DNA from: Pseudoips prasinana
Taxonomy: Eukaryota > Arthropoda > Insecta > Lepidoptera > Nolidae
Direction: 5' to 3'
NCBI GenBank assembly: GCA_951640165.1
Contig: OX621245.1
Coordinates: forward strand, 20,638,330-20,702,329
DNA length: 64,000 nucleotides
Part shown: one piece after another, positions 23,650-36,154 of the stretch
Layout of the letters: every line of letters begins with the position of its first letter
Numbering within the stretch: position 1 is the stretch's first letter
Translations under genes and position numbers: made by a program
The notes under the pieces: model-generated
What the model was told of the DNA's origin: nothing
Seen by the model: the letters and a program-made list of their open reading frames with translations, nothing else
The model's database searches: none

Positions 23650-23772
23650 TCATCCCACCAGCTCGTCCACCGCCAGCAACTTATGCCAGCGCGCACGGAA
23701 CACGCGATCCAGCTCGCCGCGCATGGACTGCGGCAGTGGGGAGGGGGGCATGCGCATAAGCCAGTGCTTGTC
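23650..23772 (-). CDS. Candidate terminal exon of an unidentified host gene
   Basis: On the minus strand, TTTTCTTCATAG is a good 3' splice site. A 40-codon open end follows immediately to TGA (23652-23650). The peptide starts DKHWLMRMPPSPLPQSMRGE and ends KLLAVDELVG. Third codon positions are almost all G or C (CTG, GTG, CGC, GAC), in strong contrast with the AT-rich surroundings and with the repeats nearby. The phase entering the exon is zero if GAC is the first codon. I do not recognise the protein, and I found no upstream exon in this window. A decayed RTE piece (23805-24010) lies in what would be the preceding intron. A GC-rich transposon scrap is the alternative. Confidence 0.45.
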   Translation of the reverse strand, partial: DKHWLMRMPPSPLPQSMRGELDRVFRARWHKLLAVDELVG

Positions 23773-23804
23773 CTATGAAGAAAAGTGTAGGTTGTTAGGT
23801 TCCA

Positions 23805-24010
23805 CCGAATAACGTCCACAGCTAGGCAAGGGCGTCCCCCAAGAATGGGGGGATATGCTACGCTTGGCAGACGGATTGGCGATCGCAGTATGATGCTCAT
23901 CGTACACAGAGACGCTGCTGCCCTCTGCTGAGAACCTCTGGTAGATATTCCCTCGGGTCGACATCTAGACCCCCAACGGGTTGAGATGGGGTGGCGATAG
24001 TCTATGCCGT
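23805..24010 (-). repeat. RTE-type LINE 5' fragment
   Basis: ACCAGAGGTTCTCAGCAG and GATCGCCAATCCGTCTGCCA (minus strand) match the start of the RTE copy at 47398-47475 (ACCAGAGAATGGGCAGCAGC, GATTGCCAACCCGTTTGCCA). It is a 5' region only, with no domain. Confidence 0.65.
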
Positions 24011-24059
24011 CAGCCACACAGCCAAGTACAAAGACATTGTTCCTAAAGTTTAAATTATT

Positions 24060-25085
24060 TATTAATGTTAATGTTTAATGTTGCTTTTATGTAATACTTA
24101 TTTGTTTCATATTTAGTTTTGTTAAGTTTATTGTGTTTAGGGGATTCGTTAGATAACCCAGACATTAACCCAGACAGTAGTCGTACTGTGGGGTGCTAGA
24201 CACATTTTGGTTTGTCATTTATACATGACTATAATAATGTAGGTATTGATTGTCACTGTAGATTCAGGTGAAAAGAGTTAGAGGTAAGCAATTTCACAGC
24301 TTGAAAACAGACATACTTTCACTTTGAATTGTAGTGCGAATAGCGAACCACTGTTTGTTATTAATGCTGTGCGTACGAGCCTGCCAGAACATATAAAGAC
24401 AAAGGCAAATTCAGCACCGCTTTTCATGGGTGTCGCAAGCGACTTAGTTAGCGATTACCCATACCGACCGACCTCAGGAGATCCGTATGCTTTCTAGTAA
24501 GGTCCGTAAAAAATTATAAAACTGGCACCCATTATATTAATCATACTTTTGGGTTGGGTTAAATACCAAATATCAAGAGTTTTCTTCGCTAATGGAAATG
24601 TATATTGTTGTTACATTAATATGTTTTAGCCGAGGAACATTGATTACATTACGAAAGATAAGCAACGCTGGATTTCATATTTTCTTTTTCCCAGAAACGA
24701 GGGTGGAATCTGTGTTAGTAATCAAACGTTATTTAAAGAACAGTTCAACAAAATTTGTAAGCGCAAAAAAATGTTACGCTTCCGTTTATACGAGATGACC
24801 TAATTATTGTCTGAAATTATAACAAAGAATGAACATTCACAAAAATAGCAGTAAACCTAAACACACGATGGATAAATGTTTTTAACTAAACCCAGAAAAA
24901 ATACAATGTGAAAAACTTCATATTCTGACTACCTTTCGCCGATGCTGAAGCGACTTTACCATTCCGTTCTAAATAGAAGGTATTCCGTATGCGATCATTT
25001 TCATAGTAAGCTGATTGCACCATGGATGAAAGCACTTACCTTTGTATGCCCGGTTTGTCCACTGGCAGCGAGTTCAACTGCTAAT
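24060..25085. other. No recognisable gene
   Basis: AT-rich sequence with short open frames only. Confidence 0.45.
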
Positions 25086-25090
25086 TATGA

Positions 25091-25352
25091 CGGTCACCGT
25101 AGCCTAGTTGGTAGTGCTCCTGCCTACGAAGCTGGTGGTCCTGGGTTCGAATCCCGGTAAGTGCAAATATTTGTGTGTTGAGCACGAATATTTGTTTCGA
25201 GTCATGGATGTTTTCTATGTATATAAGTATTGATTTATCTATATAAGTATGTATATAGTCGCCTGGTACCCATAGTACAAGCTTTGCTTAGTTTGGGGCT
25301 AGGATGATCTGTGTGACATAACCCTAGATATTATTATTATTAATTATGTAGG
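25091..25352 (+). mobile_element. tRNA-derived SINE, family B, full length
   Basis: Plus-strand head with A box TAGCCTAGTTGGTAGTGC and B box GGGTTCGAATCCCGG, a body ending GTACAAGCTTTGCTTAGTTT, and a tail of ATTATTATTATTA. The body resembles that of family A (GTACAAGCTCTGCTTAGTTT, reversed) although the heads differ, so the two families share a 3' module. Confidence 0.85.
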
Positions 25353-25458
25353 CTTGGGTTCAAATCCCAGATCGCGAAAAACACGTTCTGTGTATCAGCC
25401 CATAATAAAAAAAAATGTATAGATTTTCAGTTAAGATGTCAGTCCCAGATAGAGACAT

Positions 25459-25640
25459 TACTAGCTGTGCCCCGCAGTTTCTCGCGGCAATCTTTATAAA
25501 TTATAGCCTATGTGTTATTCGGATATATAAACTATATTACTGCAAAGTTTCATCAAAATCCGTTTGGTAGTTTTCGCGTGAAAGAGTAATAAACATCCAT
25601 ACACCCATACTAACAAACTTTTGCATTTATAATATTAGCT
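25459..25640 (-). mobile_element. Short GCGGGG...CTAG element
   Basis: Starts TACTAGCTGTGCCCCGCAGT and ends TTTATAATATTAGCTAG. It is in reverse orientation relative to 50900-51088, with which it shares TTCGCGTAAAA/TTTTCGCGTGAAAG and the AAAATCCGTTTGG-type centre. Confidence 0.75.
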
Positions 25641-25644
25641 AGAT

Positions 25645-26340
25645 ACAATACTCCTTAACAAAACCTACTCGGTGATTAGAACCACTTTGATCCTGCTCAT
25701 AAAAACAAATAAATAAAACCTCCGAAACCTTTAGCGATCATAGTCATATCCATCATTTTATACAAACATATTATTTAATACTCACTCCGCTATATAAACA
25801 CATTTCCATCAGTCTACGATTTCTATGTACCGTGTTATTTGCTCACCCCTTACACTTGATAGTACTTAACCTCTGTCGAGTTTGTCGTGTACACTAGAGC
25901 TCTTCGTAACAATTTAGTTTGATGATAATACTACGATCAAGTTACGTACAACCCTAGCTGAAGTTAGGCTGTGGACATTTTGATGAATGTAAAGCGGAAA
26001 TCCGATTTCCGAAATTTCCATAACGGTGGCACAAGCAAAGTTAGCATTCAAATTCAATAATAACCACTACCAAAAGATAATATACTACTACTTCGACACA
26101 ATGATATCTACTCTAGTTAACTATATCCTTTTTATATTTTGAAATTACTAACCTGTGGTATTTTTTTTATAACACTCAATGTGTTTACTCTGGACCTTGT
26201 CATGTTAGAACATTTGTTACTCAATCTCTCAAAAACGGCTCAACGGATTTGGATGAATTTGGAATATAAATAAGATTGAAGTGTATGGAACATAATTTTT
26301 CGACATAAACATTTATGCTATCATACAAAACGAAATTTTA
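25645..26340. other. No recognisable gene
   Basis: AT-rich sequence with nothing assigned. Confidence 0.4.
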
Positions 26341-26510
26341 CTGCACGTGTGGCGCAGTGGCTAAGACAGTCGCCTCACCGCTTCGTGTCGCTGGTTCGAG
26401 CCCCTCGCCGGATAGTTATTTTTGTGGCCTATAAATAGTTGTTCTGAGTCTGGATGTAATTTGTGTCCGTTCATTATATGTTTTTTAAAGTACCCCGCGA
26501 CACAGGGATT
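26341..26510 (+). mobile_element. tRNA-derived SINE, family C
   Basis: A-box GTGGCGCAGTGGCTAAGAC, B-box GCTGGTTCGAGCCCC, then a body with GTTCTGAGTCTGGATGT and AAAGTACCCCGCGACACAGG. The tail sentence recurs alone at 38240-38315 and the whole element at 51722-51880. Confidence 0.8.
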
Positions 26511-26514
26511 AGTG

Positions 26515-27865
26515 GACTTATATCCACTAATATTTTTTTAGCTCCTTAAGTTATCTTCAGGAGCTAAAAGTTAACTTAAAAAATATGAAACTGGATATCT
26601 TTAATTTGTTCAGTTTCATGTATAGATGTCAACTGTTCTCTTTAATTATTTATTGATAAATTTACGACACTAGCGGCTCATGAAACAATGCATGATTTTT
26701 AATTTGCGGCGCTATCAACTAGTAAAACAATTCCTGATATTTTTTTAATATTTGAATGCGTCCGCTCAATTGCTTCAATCAGTCATCCGCCCCGCTACAC
26801 GCTACCTAACATTTTAACCTCTACATCGAGGAATCCCGTGAAAGACTAGGGGAGGTGAAGCCACGTTGTTACCGTGAATTTTGTAATTAAACGCCTCGTC
26901 TAATTGTGACCTTCGACCGATGCTTCACGCTCTGCTACGCTTCAGGATTAAGCTCTAGTGTAACTAAATACAGCTTCAAGTACACTGAGACTGAATTGGT
27001 AGGATAATAGTGTAAGTAGATAGTCTATATATTTATAGTACGAAGGTTGTCTCAAATAGAACTAAGTGAGCAAACTAGTATAATATGGATAGCATTTTAA
27101 TCAAACGTTTACATATTCCATAGATGCAGTCAATATTTGAGCGACGGTTTATTACGTTATTATTTTTATTATTTATTTACTTACTGACTACACGGTTCTT
27201 TTAGTATAAGTATATGTTACGCGATTTCTGGCAATTTAGGATGATATCTTTTTTATTCATATAGTGTTTTGATTTCGTAATGATTTGAAATAACTGTTGT
27301 TCAAATGGGATGAAAAACGATATGTAGGGAAATGTAGATATCAATAGTACCTATGTTTTAATACAGTAATTACTAAAAGCGTACCTACATAGGACAAAAG
27401 TCCTCTGAAATCATATAAAGGCGTTGAAAAAATAAAAAGATCTTCTTTACTTTGCAATTCTTGAAAACTAAGCTTCTCAATAATCTAGATTAAAAGTCAC
27501 TCTCATCCAAATCCAATCATGCCATTTGGCAAAAAGCTAAGTCTTGCAGCACGAATAAAAATAAGTTGTCTATTATATCATCGACCAACTTAAATAAAAT
27601 ATTTTTAGAGATTAGAAACTATGTCATAAAATTATCGATGTTGTTCTAACTTAATTTTGTGCCTCATTCCAACATAACTTTTTATTAGATGAATGAGAAC
27701 AACTTAAATTCACCTGGAGAAGACAAAATGTATAATTATCTCATGCATAGTTTACTTTTATTTGAGAATAAAAATGTCAACAAAGTATTAAGCATCGTTA
27801 CGGGGATTTGTTTGAAAAAAATTCAAATTTTTGATGTGCGTGCTAAGCATTTTTGCAATAAAAAA
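26515..27865. other. No recognisable gene
   Basis: AT-rich sequence. GGAGCTAAAAGTTAACTT / AGCTCCTTAAGTTA near 26540-26575 forms a small weak stem. No gene. Confidence 0.4.
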
Positions 27866-27867
27866 AA

Positions 27868-28310
27868 TAAAAATAAAAAAGGTTTTTATTCACGTAGACT
27901 TTAAAAAAGCGCTTGTAAATAGTCAGAACATGTTTGTAGTAATATCGTTGTATACATTATTATTTCTAGTAACATAGATATTTAGGTACACATTGTATGA
28001 AAACATTTATAAAATTTATTTTATTATAGCAATGATATTTAGCTAGCTCGTATCAAGTTATTGTCAAGAAATTATGTTCAATTATCTAGTTTAAGTCTAA
28101 TATTTTTACTACATATTGTCAATGGTATTGTAATGTTAATAACGACGCTCGCGCTTTAATGCTACCACCGGATCCAATGCGCCCCAACTGAGAAGACCCA
28201 GCGAAACAAACTCAGTGGGTTCATCTACTACCGGTTTCAACACGACCCAGTTGAGACGGTCCGGCGAAACATACTCAAGCGGGCATGAACACGGGATTTG
28301 GTCAAATTAG
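27868..28310 (-). repeat. LINE 3' end, copy 1
   Basis: On the plus strand it starts AAAAATAAAAAAGGTTTTTA and TCACGTAGACTTTAAAAAAG, and runs to CTACCACCGGATCCAATGCG and CCCAGCGAAACAAACTCAGT. The first part recurs at 33730-34035 and the second at 37806-37925. Orientation is taken from the A/T-rich end, which looks like a reversed LINE tail. No readable protein. Confidence 0.65.
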
Positions 28311-28382
28311 AGTAATTATTTAGTAGGCAAACACAATATATTATTATGCTCGATCGGTTGTCTGATCACAATAATAATAATA

Positions 28383-28635
28383 ATATTCTGGGACTTTATT
28401 TACACGCGACCATCTGATCCCAAACTAAGCAGAGCTTGTACTATGGAAACTTGAAAACCGATATACTACATATACTACTTTTTCTTTTGTAAATGTATTA
28501 TATATAGATAAGTTATACCCAAACTCAGGACAAACAGACATATTAATGCACACAAATATCTGTCCTAGGTGGGAATCGAACCTACGACCTCCCGCGTGAA
28601 AAGTAAGCATTTGCCAACCACGCCAACAGGCCCGA
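28383..28635 (-). mobile_element. SINE family A, near full length
   Basis: CCATCTGATCCCAAACTAAG at the left and GGTGGGAATCGAACCTACGA at the right. AATAATAAT runs on both sides may be the duplicated target. Confidence 0.85.
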
Positions 28636-28639
28636 CATC

Positions 28640-30065
28640 ATATAATAATAATAATAATCATTTATTATCAGGCATCTAATGGCCCATAGATATATACCTT
28701 ACAGACTAACATATATAAAATATATACAAAATATATACAAAAATATAATACATAATATAATACAAAAACTATAATTCAAATGTAGGGAGTTCTTCATTTA
28801 TAGATATAATAACTGACATTAAACTTGCCACAGAGGCAACCTACTCGGGAGGTCGCGGGTTTCTGTTCGCCAAAGATTTCTTTCAGGCTGTTTTTGGTCA
28901 AAAGGACTACTAACCTTTGTCCTTCGGAGTGTAGGTATGTTCACAATCGTGTCACGTGTCATGCAAACAATCGTAACAGGTAATGAAAAATATAATAGAA
29001 TTAGATAGTTCAATCAGGTGGGTTGCTTATTGGTATTGCCCTATAGAAATTTCGAGGGCAAATAGAAATTGCTCGATTAATTCTAATAGTCTAATAGCTA
29101 TCAGAAATTAGATAGAAAAAAAAACAAAGCAAAAGAAGCGTCAAGTAACAGCAAGAAGAAACCATTTTAAGAATCCAAAGAAATATTTATCAATTTTACT
29201 ATTTCCAATGGTCATCGTCCTCACTGAAATTGCATCACATTGTTTATAATTTATTTAATCAATGCGTATAAATCTCGATACATTACTAAAGAGCCTGCTT
29301 GCACTGGCTCATAATTACCATACAACGGGGTACGATTAAGGATAGTATGGAATGACGGCGTTTATGTAAATTGCTTCCGCTAGGATTTCACTAAGATTTA
29401 TGTGTTACCGTCAAGAACAATTAAATTTAGACCGCGAGTCGAGCTTCTGTATAAATTAACTCATTTTAGTCACGAGAGAACGTTGAGTTGTACAGATTCT
29501 TCGAATTGGAAGCCAAATGGATGGTTTTACTTTGAAACGTGTTTCAGATTCTACGCCTATGTTTGAAGTGCCTTTGCTATTTTCTTAAATAAGAATAGTA
29601 ATATACTTTACTTTTTACGGTTTTCGTGTTGCACTGACTGACATTTTTATTCTTTTTTTTACGCGTAGGTCGTCTATTATTATAATGATATATTCTTCAC
29701 TTAAAGATTTATGTACTTTTAGGTATCATTACAACAAAATTAATATTAGCTTACCTATCTATAGCTTACCACTTTACAAGTGTAAAATATCTATTCGAGC
29801 TCATTTAATGGACAAAACATATGAGGAGACTGAAGGGTTTCAACAAACACCGTCCTGAATAAAAATATAATTGACATATTATTAAATTGGCTTTATTTAC
29901 GTCTGTATTTATTTTGTATTACTGTGTTCGGTATTATTATTTAAAAAAATAATTAAATACTAAATTGTAGAACACGTGACGCTATGCGTTATGGCAATGA
30001 TCTTCTCAAAACAGGTTGCCAATCAACGTAGCTAGGAGCGCTTTCCATAATATTTCCTACCAATT
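28640..30065. other. No recognisable gene; probable LINE tail at the left
   Basis: ATAATAATAATAATCATTTA followed by TATCAGGCATCTAATGGCCC (28640-28690) looks like a reversed LINE tail. Beyond it, the sequence is AT-rich with no gene. Confidence 0.4.
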
Positions 30066-30069
30066 TCTG

Positions 30070-30405
30070 TAACAATTTGATCTATGCTGGTATGGTTGGG
30101 TGCTGGTAGGCCCCGTTTCTGTAGTGTGTCGGGAATGTTCGCAGATGCACATGCAGATTGCTTTTGTACAAAAATGCGTAAAAGATGCGGCCAGCTCTAA
30201 AGGTATCCTAAACATGATTGCAAGTAGGTTCGACTGCGCCTACATAAGTCGTTGCTGTGCCGTCTCCCATGGCTTGTCGCAGGAATGACGGTTGCAGGGT
30301 TATAATAATGTATGTTACTAACATAGCTGTAAGTCCTACTAACATATAATTATGAGTCATAGCTACTTGAAAAAATAAATTTTCTATTCTATTCTATGCT
30401 CTTAG
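30070..30405 (+). repeat. LINE or SINE 3' end with TTCTA tail
   Basis: GTGTCGGGAATGTTCGCAG, TATCCTAAACATGATTGCAA and GCCGTCTCCCATGGCTTGTC, ending in AATAAATTTTCTATTCTATTC. The middle is shared with 14995-15130. No protein motif seen. Confidence 0.6.
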
Positions 30406-30409
30406 CAGA

Positions 30410-33400
30410 TTTTATTTTGTAATATAATCTTATAAATATGCAAGTGAACTATTAGTAATTTCCATACCTTTTGTTATAATTCTCTTTTCCTGTTTTTCTT
30501 TTAGATATTTTTTTCATCCTTAGTTTGGTTTTAAAATGCAGACCTAATTATGGGCGGAGAAAATTTGATGCCCATCCAACCTTGGCAGGCGCCAGATTGC
30601 GACTGAAAAGATTGCGGTCGGCGGGGCGTGTAGTTAACCCGTTGGGCAGTTATGAAATACATAATAATAAAATCAACATAAATTTTATTAATATAGAACT
30701 TCAGTTGGAATTCAAAATTCTGCATGTACTCTAATAATTAAAGAATTCCGTATAAAAATTATTAGCAAAATAAGACATTTGTTTACTAAATAATTCGTTT
30801 TACTATTTATTTTTTACTGTTTTTAGGACTTTATATGATGGAGTAAAGTATGTTCTATGAGAGAACAAGTCTATTTCTTTTATTAATATATATTTAGCCT
30901 ATTCTTTAGATAATGTATTTAACTAATTTATATAATTTTCATTGAACCGTTATTAAATTGTAAATACCTTAATTATTTATTCTAGTAAACCAATTTTTCC
31001 TTTCACTAGGGCTACTCTGGTTTGTTTCATTCAGTTTCACCGAATAGAAAACATGCAATGAGAATCGAAAATACTTACTAGCTCTAAGTAAAATATGCAA
31101 TTGTCTCAAAGTACATAACTTAAAAGTTTACGTTTCCCCTTTTAGTCCCGTGAAAAGATGTAAGGTACATAACAATATTATGCGTATATCTTTATAGCAG
31201 CTTTAACCCTTTTTCCTATCCCCATTTCGGAATTAATAAATTATCCTTCTTATTTGGATGATCCTAAAAGGGATCCGGTTGAGTTTATTATACTGCCTAA
31301 TACCATAAAAGTCTAATCTAAGGCTATTATTAAACTTTTCGCTGTTTCCAAAGGAAGTTAAGTATCTACGTTTGTGATTTAATGGATATCATTTCAACTT
31401 TCGACCTAAAATGTTCCGTAACTTATTAAATCGGAGGTTTAGAGATATTATTATTATGCTTGGAACTTATTAATTAAAATAAGTCTTTGTACTTTACGAT
31501 AAAGTAGCAGAACGAATACGAGCAATTAATAAATACTTTTGATTGATTGTATTTTGGCATGTCGATATTATTTATAATGTATGTATAAACACATACATAC
31601 ATAATTAAAATGGTATTTATTTTTGTGTCATTCTATTAATCAGTGATTTATCATCCCTATATTAAGGTTTTATACGTTAACAGATTTTTACAAAACTATT
31701 CTGTATTTTTAGTGGACGTATAGACATTTACATGACATACAGTTTGTTAATATTTTTTAATTAATCAGTATATTATTACACATTTGCCGAAAGGCTAATA
31801 TGGAACGGGATTTATTATTAGAAATAAGAACAACGTAAAACCCATTTTTTTATTTGATTGATTGATTGAATGCTCGATGAATGAATATAATAATATATTA
31901 TACACAATTATGAGAAATTAATGTCAACACTCAAAATATAAATAAATATATATATATAACGTCATCTACTCAACAGTCATACTTTTTTTTATTCTTTTTT
32001 TGACTACGTTGAATTTCGTTCTTTATAGTTATTTTAAAGTATTATAAGACTACAGTTAATAATACTTTTTACATCTTTTATTTGTTTCGGTACATTTTAT
32101 TATCAATAAAATCCTTTTAAAGTAACGAGAACGTCGAAATATAAGTTAACTTGAACCTACTGCAAAATTCAAACGAATGCAAGGGAGGTGAGTTGCACCC
32201 CAGAGCAGAGTGGTGTATACCTGACCATTTTTATTGGCATTTATATATTAAGTTTTCATGTAAGACTAATGGATTAGTGCAGTGAGAAAGGGGAGTGCAG
32301 TGAAAACATAGCCTCGATTTTTCACTGATGGCGTTTGCTGTGATTCTTTGATTAGATAAATTGCCAAGACTGCTGGGAAGCGTTGCTAGAATTTTAATGG
32401 TACAGTCTCCTTCCTCAGTCTTTAATCAAATAAATTAAGTTAGGTGAACGTGAGTCTAGGATACTAAACGATCCGTGTGAGACAATCGAATGACCACGAA
32501 GCTTAACACAGTTAGTGCAATTAGGAATCAAGTGGACTGCCTCGTTTTACTACTTCTGTTAACATATGTACTGCTTTGTTTTAGTCAATTATCTGAAGTA
32601 GGCAGTCTATGTCATTCGCTCTTATGAATAGTAGAAACAGCTTTTTTGGACCGCGTACCTAATAGATTGTAACATTTGTGATTTTTTGGGCGATATTCAA
32701 GTATCGTCCTAAAGGTCACCCATGAGTATTATGAGAAAAGTAAAAAAGAAACTGAAAATATCAAGACAGACTGGTTTAAACCAGTTTAACTTTTTATCTT
32801 ATATATGATCAGTATGTTAAAATTTTAACATTTATCCAGAAAATTCTAATCAATATTTATCACTAGTAGACTAATTGTACTACTGTGTAATTGACCATAG
32901 TAATATTCAATTGTGAAACAAAAATCCCATTTCAAGAAAATGCATGTCAGATAATCGGTTTGCGTAATGAGTAAAGTTTATTTTAGAATTTTACAAACAA
33001 GTATTCTTATCCAGGGCTACTCTACCATTTGTAAGCTACCTTTGATTTAAGGCTGTGAAGTAAAGTTAAACAAATGAGTGAAATATAAGTTTTTTTAGTT
33101 AAATATAATTTAAATAAAAAAACCTGCTATCATTCTCTCATTTTTTTAGTTGAATATATTTATTTGCCAATTTTATTTAAATTTCTATTTATTTAAAGTG
33201 TAAAATTTACCGGAATCCCATCCATGTTACTTAATCTGATATATTTGTATGTCTATAAAATCTAGCTTTCGCTAGTTATGGAACAACACGATTCATTCGG
33301 TCGCTCTAAAGTAATATTCATACAGATCCCGATACATATTTATTATACCAAAATGTATTCAAATGAGATGTAGGTGAGAGTCCCTGGACGACGCCATCGT

Positions 33401-33725
33401 CGTGCAATTTGCAAACTAAGCTTATTTTCGATCAACATCTTATGATAAATGTTTCCCCCATGGAATTATACCAGGAGCCGATAAGTATTAACATAAATTA
33501 TACTTTCAGATTAATTTCAGCTTTTAACTTCGTAGTGAATAAGAAATTAGGATAGAGTTTGAAATTATTTGTTTACTTACTGCAATCTTTAAGAGGTATG
33601 GAAAAGGCCAAAGGTACTATTGGAATTTTTGGAAATTGGAATTACTCAGGTTCGAACCCTCGCTTCTGTGTGAAATATGTATGTGTTAAAAATTTCTCAT
33701 TTTATAAAAAAAAATATACATAATT
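30410..33725. other. Long AT-rich stretch, no gene seen
   Basis: 3.3 kb of AT-rich sequence with one short GC-richer scrap near 30540-30650. I found no open frame with bias, splice-bounded exon or known repeat family. Confidence 0.5.
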
Positions 33726-33729
33726 ATAT

Positions 33730-34035
33730 AAATAAAATAAAAAAGGTTTTTAGTCACGTAGACTTTAAAAAAGCTTTTGTAAATAGTCAAAACATGTTTG
33801 TAGTATACAATTAATTTATAATTATTTCTAGATACGTATAGATATTTAGGTACACGGATTGTAGGAAAAAAATTACAATAAGATTTATTTTATAATAATA
33901 ACGATATTTAGCTAGCTTAAATTAAGTTATTGTCAAGGATCATGGGTAGGTTTAATTATAGAAATTTTAAATTTTAGCTATATTTTTACTACATATTGTC
34001 AGAAGCATTCAGCTTCTGTCTATATTAAGGTAGGA
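33730..34035 (-). repeat. LINE 3' end, copy 2
   Basis: Shares AAAAAAGGTTTTTAGTCACG, ACTTTAAAAAAGCTTTTGTA and ACTACATATTGTCA with 27868-28125, in the same orientation. It diverges after about 34010. Confidence 0.7.
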
Positions 34036-34039
34036 ATTA

Positions 34040-34734
34040 AATATTATTATTATGGCGGACCTTGTGTTTATAACGATTAATATAATATAAATATATTTAT
34101 ATTATTCGTACATAATATCGATATCCGAAAAATATAAATATATATATTTATATATATATCTCATTGAATTTTATAACTTAATTTTAGCCCCCCAGATAAA
34201 GAGAAAAACTTGAAAGGATTAAAAAGCATGTAGAAATTAGGTACAAAGACAACGACTAAATACATAATTTCAGATCTTATCCATACGTTATTTTAATAAA
34301 ACTTACTTAAATACGTTTCTACATAATTTACAAACGTAAATTATGTAAATAAACTTTTTAGATTCATACGCATCATTCACATCTATCATTGTCACTTTAT
34401 TTATGTATACTGACATTACTTTAGCCCATAAAGTAACACAAGTACATATAATAATATTTGAGTTTATAGTTATACAATTTTTATTATTCATGCGACATTT
34501 TCATTCGTGTACGCGTTTCTATGAAACATAAAAATTACGACGATTTTATTGCGTGTGACGAACGCACAGATCATAAACCTATTCAAGTATAGAGACGTTT
34601 ATTAAAGCATTTTTGCTAAACCCTTGTTGTTTTAATTTTACCTTGTATGTTAATAATTTTTAATGTATTCAATACAAATTATTTTTTAAATAATTGGTTT
34701 ACTTTTCTGAACCTTTACCTTTTTTATATAATAT
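34040..34734. other. AT-rich with ATAT microsatellite
   Basis: Runs of TATA near 34130-34160. No gene. Confidence 0.45.
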
Positions 34735-35044
34735 AGCTGTGCCCACGACTTCGTCCGCGTGTTAATTAGTTTATTTCGTTTTTCTTGTAAAATAAAAGAC
34801 GTTTTCTAAAATAAAAGTAGCCTAAGTTACTCCTTATTACATCAGCTACCTGCCAATAAAAGTCCCGTCAAAATCGGTCCAGCGATTTCAGAGATTAGCC
34901 GGAACAAACAGACAGACAGACAGACAAAAATTGTAAAAAATGTCATTTTGGTGTATGTACCGTATATATATTCATATTAATGTAGTAAAAACTGGTTATT
35001 TCAATATTACAAACAGACACTCCAATTTTATTTATTTGTATAGA
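34735..35044 (-). mobile_element. Short CTAG-family element, GACTTCGTCCGCG type
   Basis: Starts ATAGCTGTGCCCACGACTTC with GTCCGCGTGTTAATTAG, and contains AATCGGTCCAGCGATTTCAG and a (GACA)n run. This end type is a diverged relative of the GCGGGGCACAGCTAG elements. Confidence 0.65.
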
Positions 35045-35381
35045 TTAGGTTGAACCTCGTTAAGTATATCAAACATGTAATTATTTCAATTTGAATTTGA
35101 ACTTATCCCAAGTAATTGTTTTCTCAGATGACCAAATAAGTAACAATATACTTAGGTCAATAACCAGCTCCAGGTGGTTTTTACAGGTTATTTTTAACAG
35201 CAACTGTTGATATTATAGTGCACTATAATTCTCCTATAAAAGGAATAGAAAATAATATCCTGGGTCATTATTCAAACACTGTCATCTGATCCCAAACAAA
35301 GCAGAGCCTGTACTATGGAAACCAGATAATTGATATACTACTTTTCCTTTTAAAATATTGATAATTACACCCAGACACGGG

Positions 35382-35896
35382 TATTGTTAAGCACTTTTAA
35401 AAAATATTCATACCAATATGAAGGAGGAGAGGTTAGCAAGGGAAAAAACGCGTAGAAAAGATTTTGCCAGCAAATTCAAGCCTCTATTTGATGTTGCAAA
35501 ACATAGTCCTCATTATCAGGCTGTTAAAATTTTTAATAAGTTACCGATTGAGTTAAAGGGCATGCTGTACACGAGTTCATTTAAACCACAACTTAAGACA
35601 CTCCTATTGAAAAGTCTCTACTCTATAGACGATTTATAAATCAATATGTTATGAATTAAATAATTTATTAATAATAGTTATTATTATATAATTAATTAAT
35701 GTTATTTGGAATTTTTTGGATTTTTATAATTAATAATTAATAGTTTTTATCATAAATGTCTATACATGTTCATTTACTTATTTTAAATTAATTGTACTGT
35801 TTTTTAATTTGTATTGTTTTTATGTTTCATGTTTATATAATATTCACACACAATTTAAATTGTTCATAAATAAACGGAATTGAATTAAATTGAATT
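35382..35896 (+). mobile_element. CR1/Jockey-like LINE 3' end nested in a SINE
   Basis: Contains the last 73 codons of a reverse-transcriptase protein (35418-35639), an AT-rich 3'UTR and a tail TTGAATTAAATTGAATT made of ATTGAA-like units, as CR1/L2-type elements have. The copy is strongly 5'-truncated. Confidence 0.8.
35418..35639 (+). pseudogene. CR1/Jockey-like reverse-transcriptase C-terminal tail
   Basis: The open end reads SPHYQAVKIFNKLPIELKGM then FKPQLKTLLLKSLYSIDDL and a stop. This is the recognisable closing motif of CR1/Jockey-group proteins (…F-N-K-L-P…F-K…L-K…L-L…-Y-S-I/V-D/N). The catalytic polymerase part is gone. A clean frame with nothing upstream points to 5' truncation during insertion rather than later decay. 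Confidence 0.8.
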
Positions 35897-36154
35897 CACA
35901 AACATAGATGTTCATGCACACTAATATCTGTCCTGGGTGAGAAGCGAACCCCGATATGCGGCTCAAAGTCAAGTATCTACCAACCACGCCGACTGGCCCG
36001 TCAAAATGTGTTCTTTACTTGTTCATTTAATCCACATAGAAATAATTAGGGTTTTTACTAACTTTTGTAATTCAATACTCTAATTGTAATAAATCATCAT
36101 CATCATCATATCAGCCATCACCACTAACATATAAATAAATACAGAAAACGTTCT

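Larger units (their letters stand above)
35251..36002 (-). mobile_element. SINE family A, split by a LINE 3' end
   Basis: Left part AATAATATCCTGGGTCATTA to CCCAGACACGGG (35381). Right part from about 35897 with ATGTTCATGCACACTAATAT and the tRNA-like head. The 515 bp between belong to a CR1/Jockey-like LINE. Confidence 0.85.

Noticed and set aside
23628..24017. Minus-strand open frame of 129 codons
   Set aside because: It reads the RTE 5' scrap and then the terminal exon in a wrong frame. The exon's own frame is better supported by splice site and codon use.
25091..25170. Possible tRNA gene
   Set aside because: Intact-looking boxes but followed by the SINE B body and an ATT-repeat tail. It is the 5' head of a retroposon.
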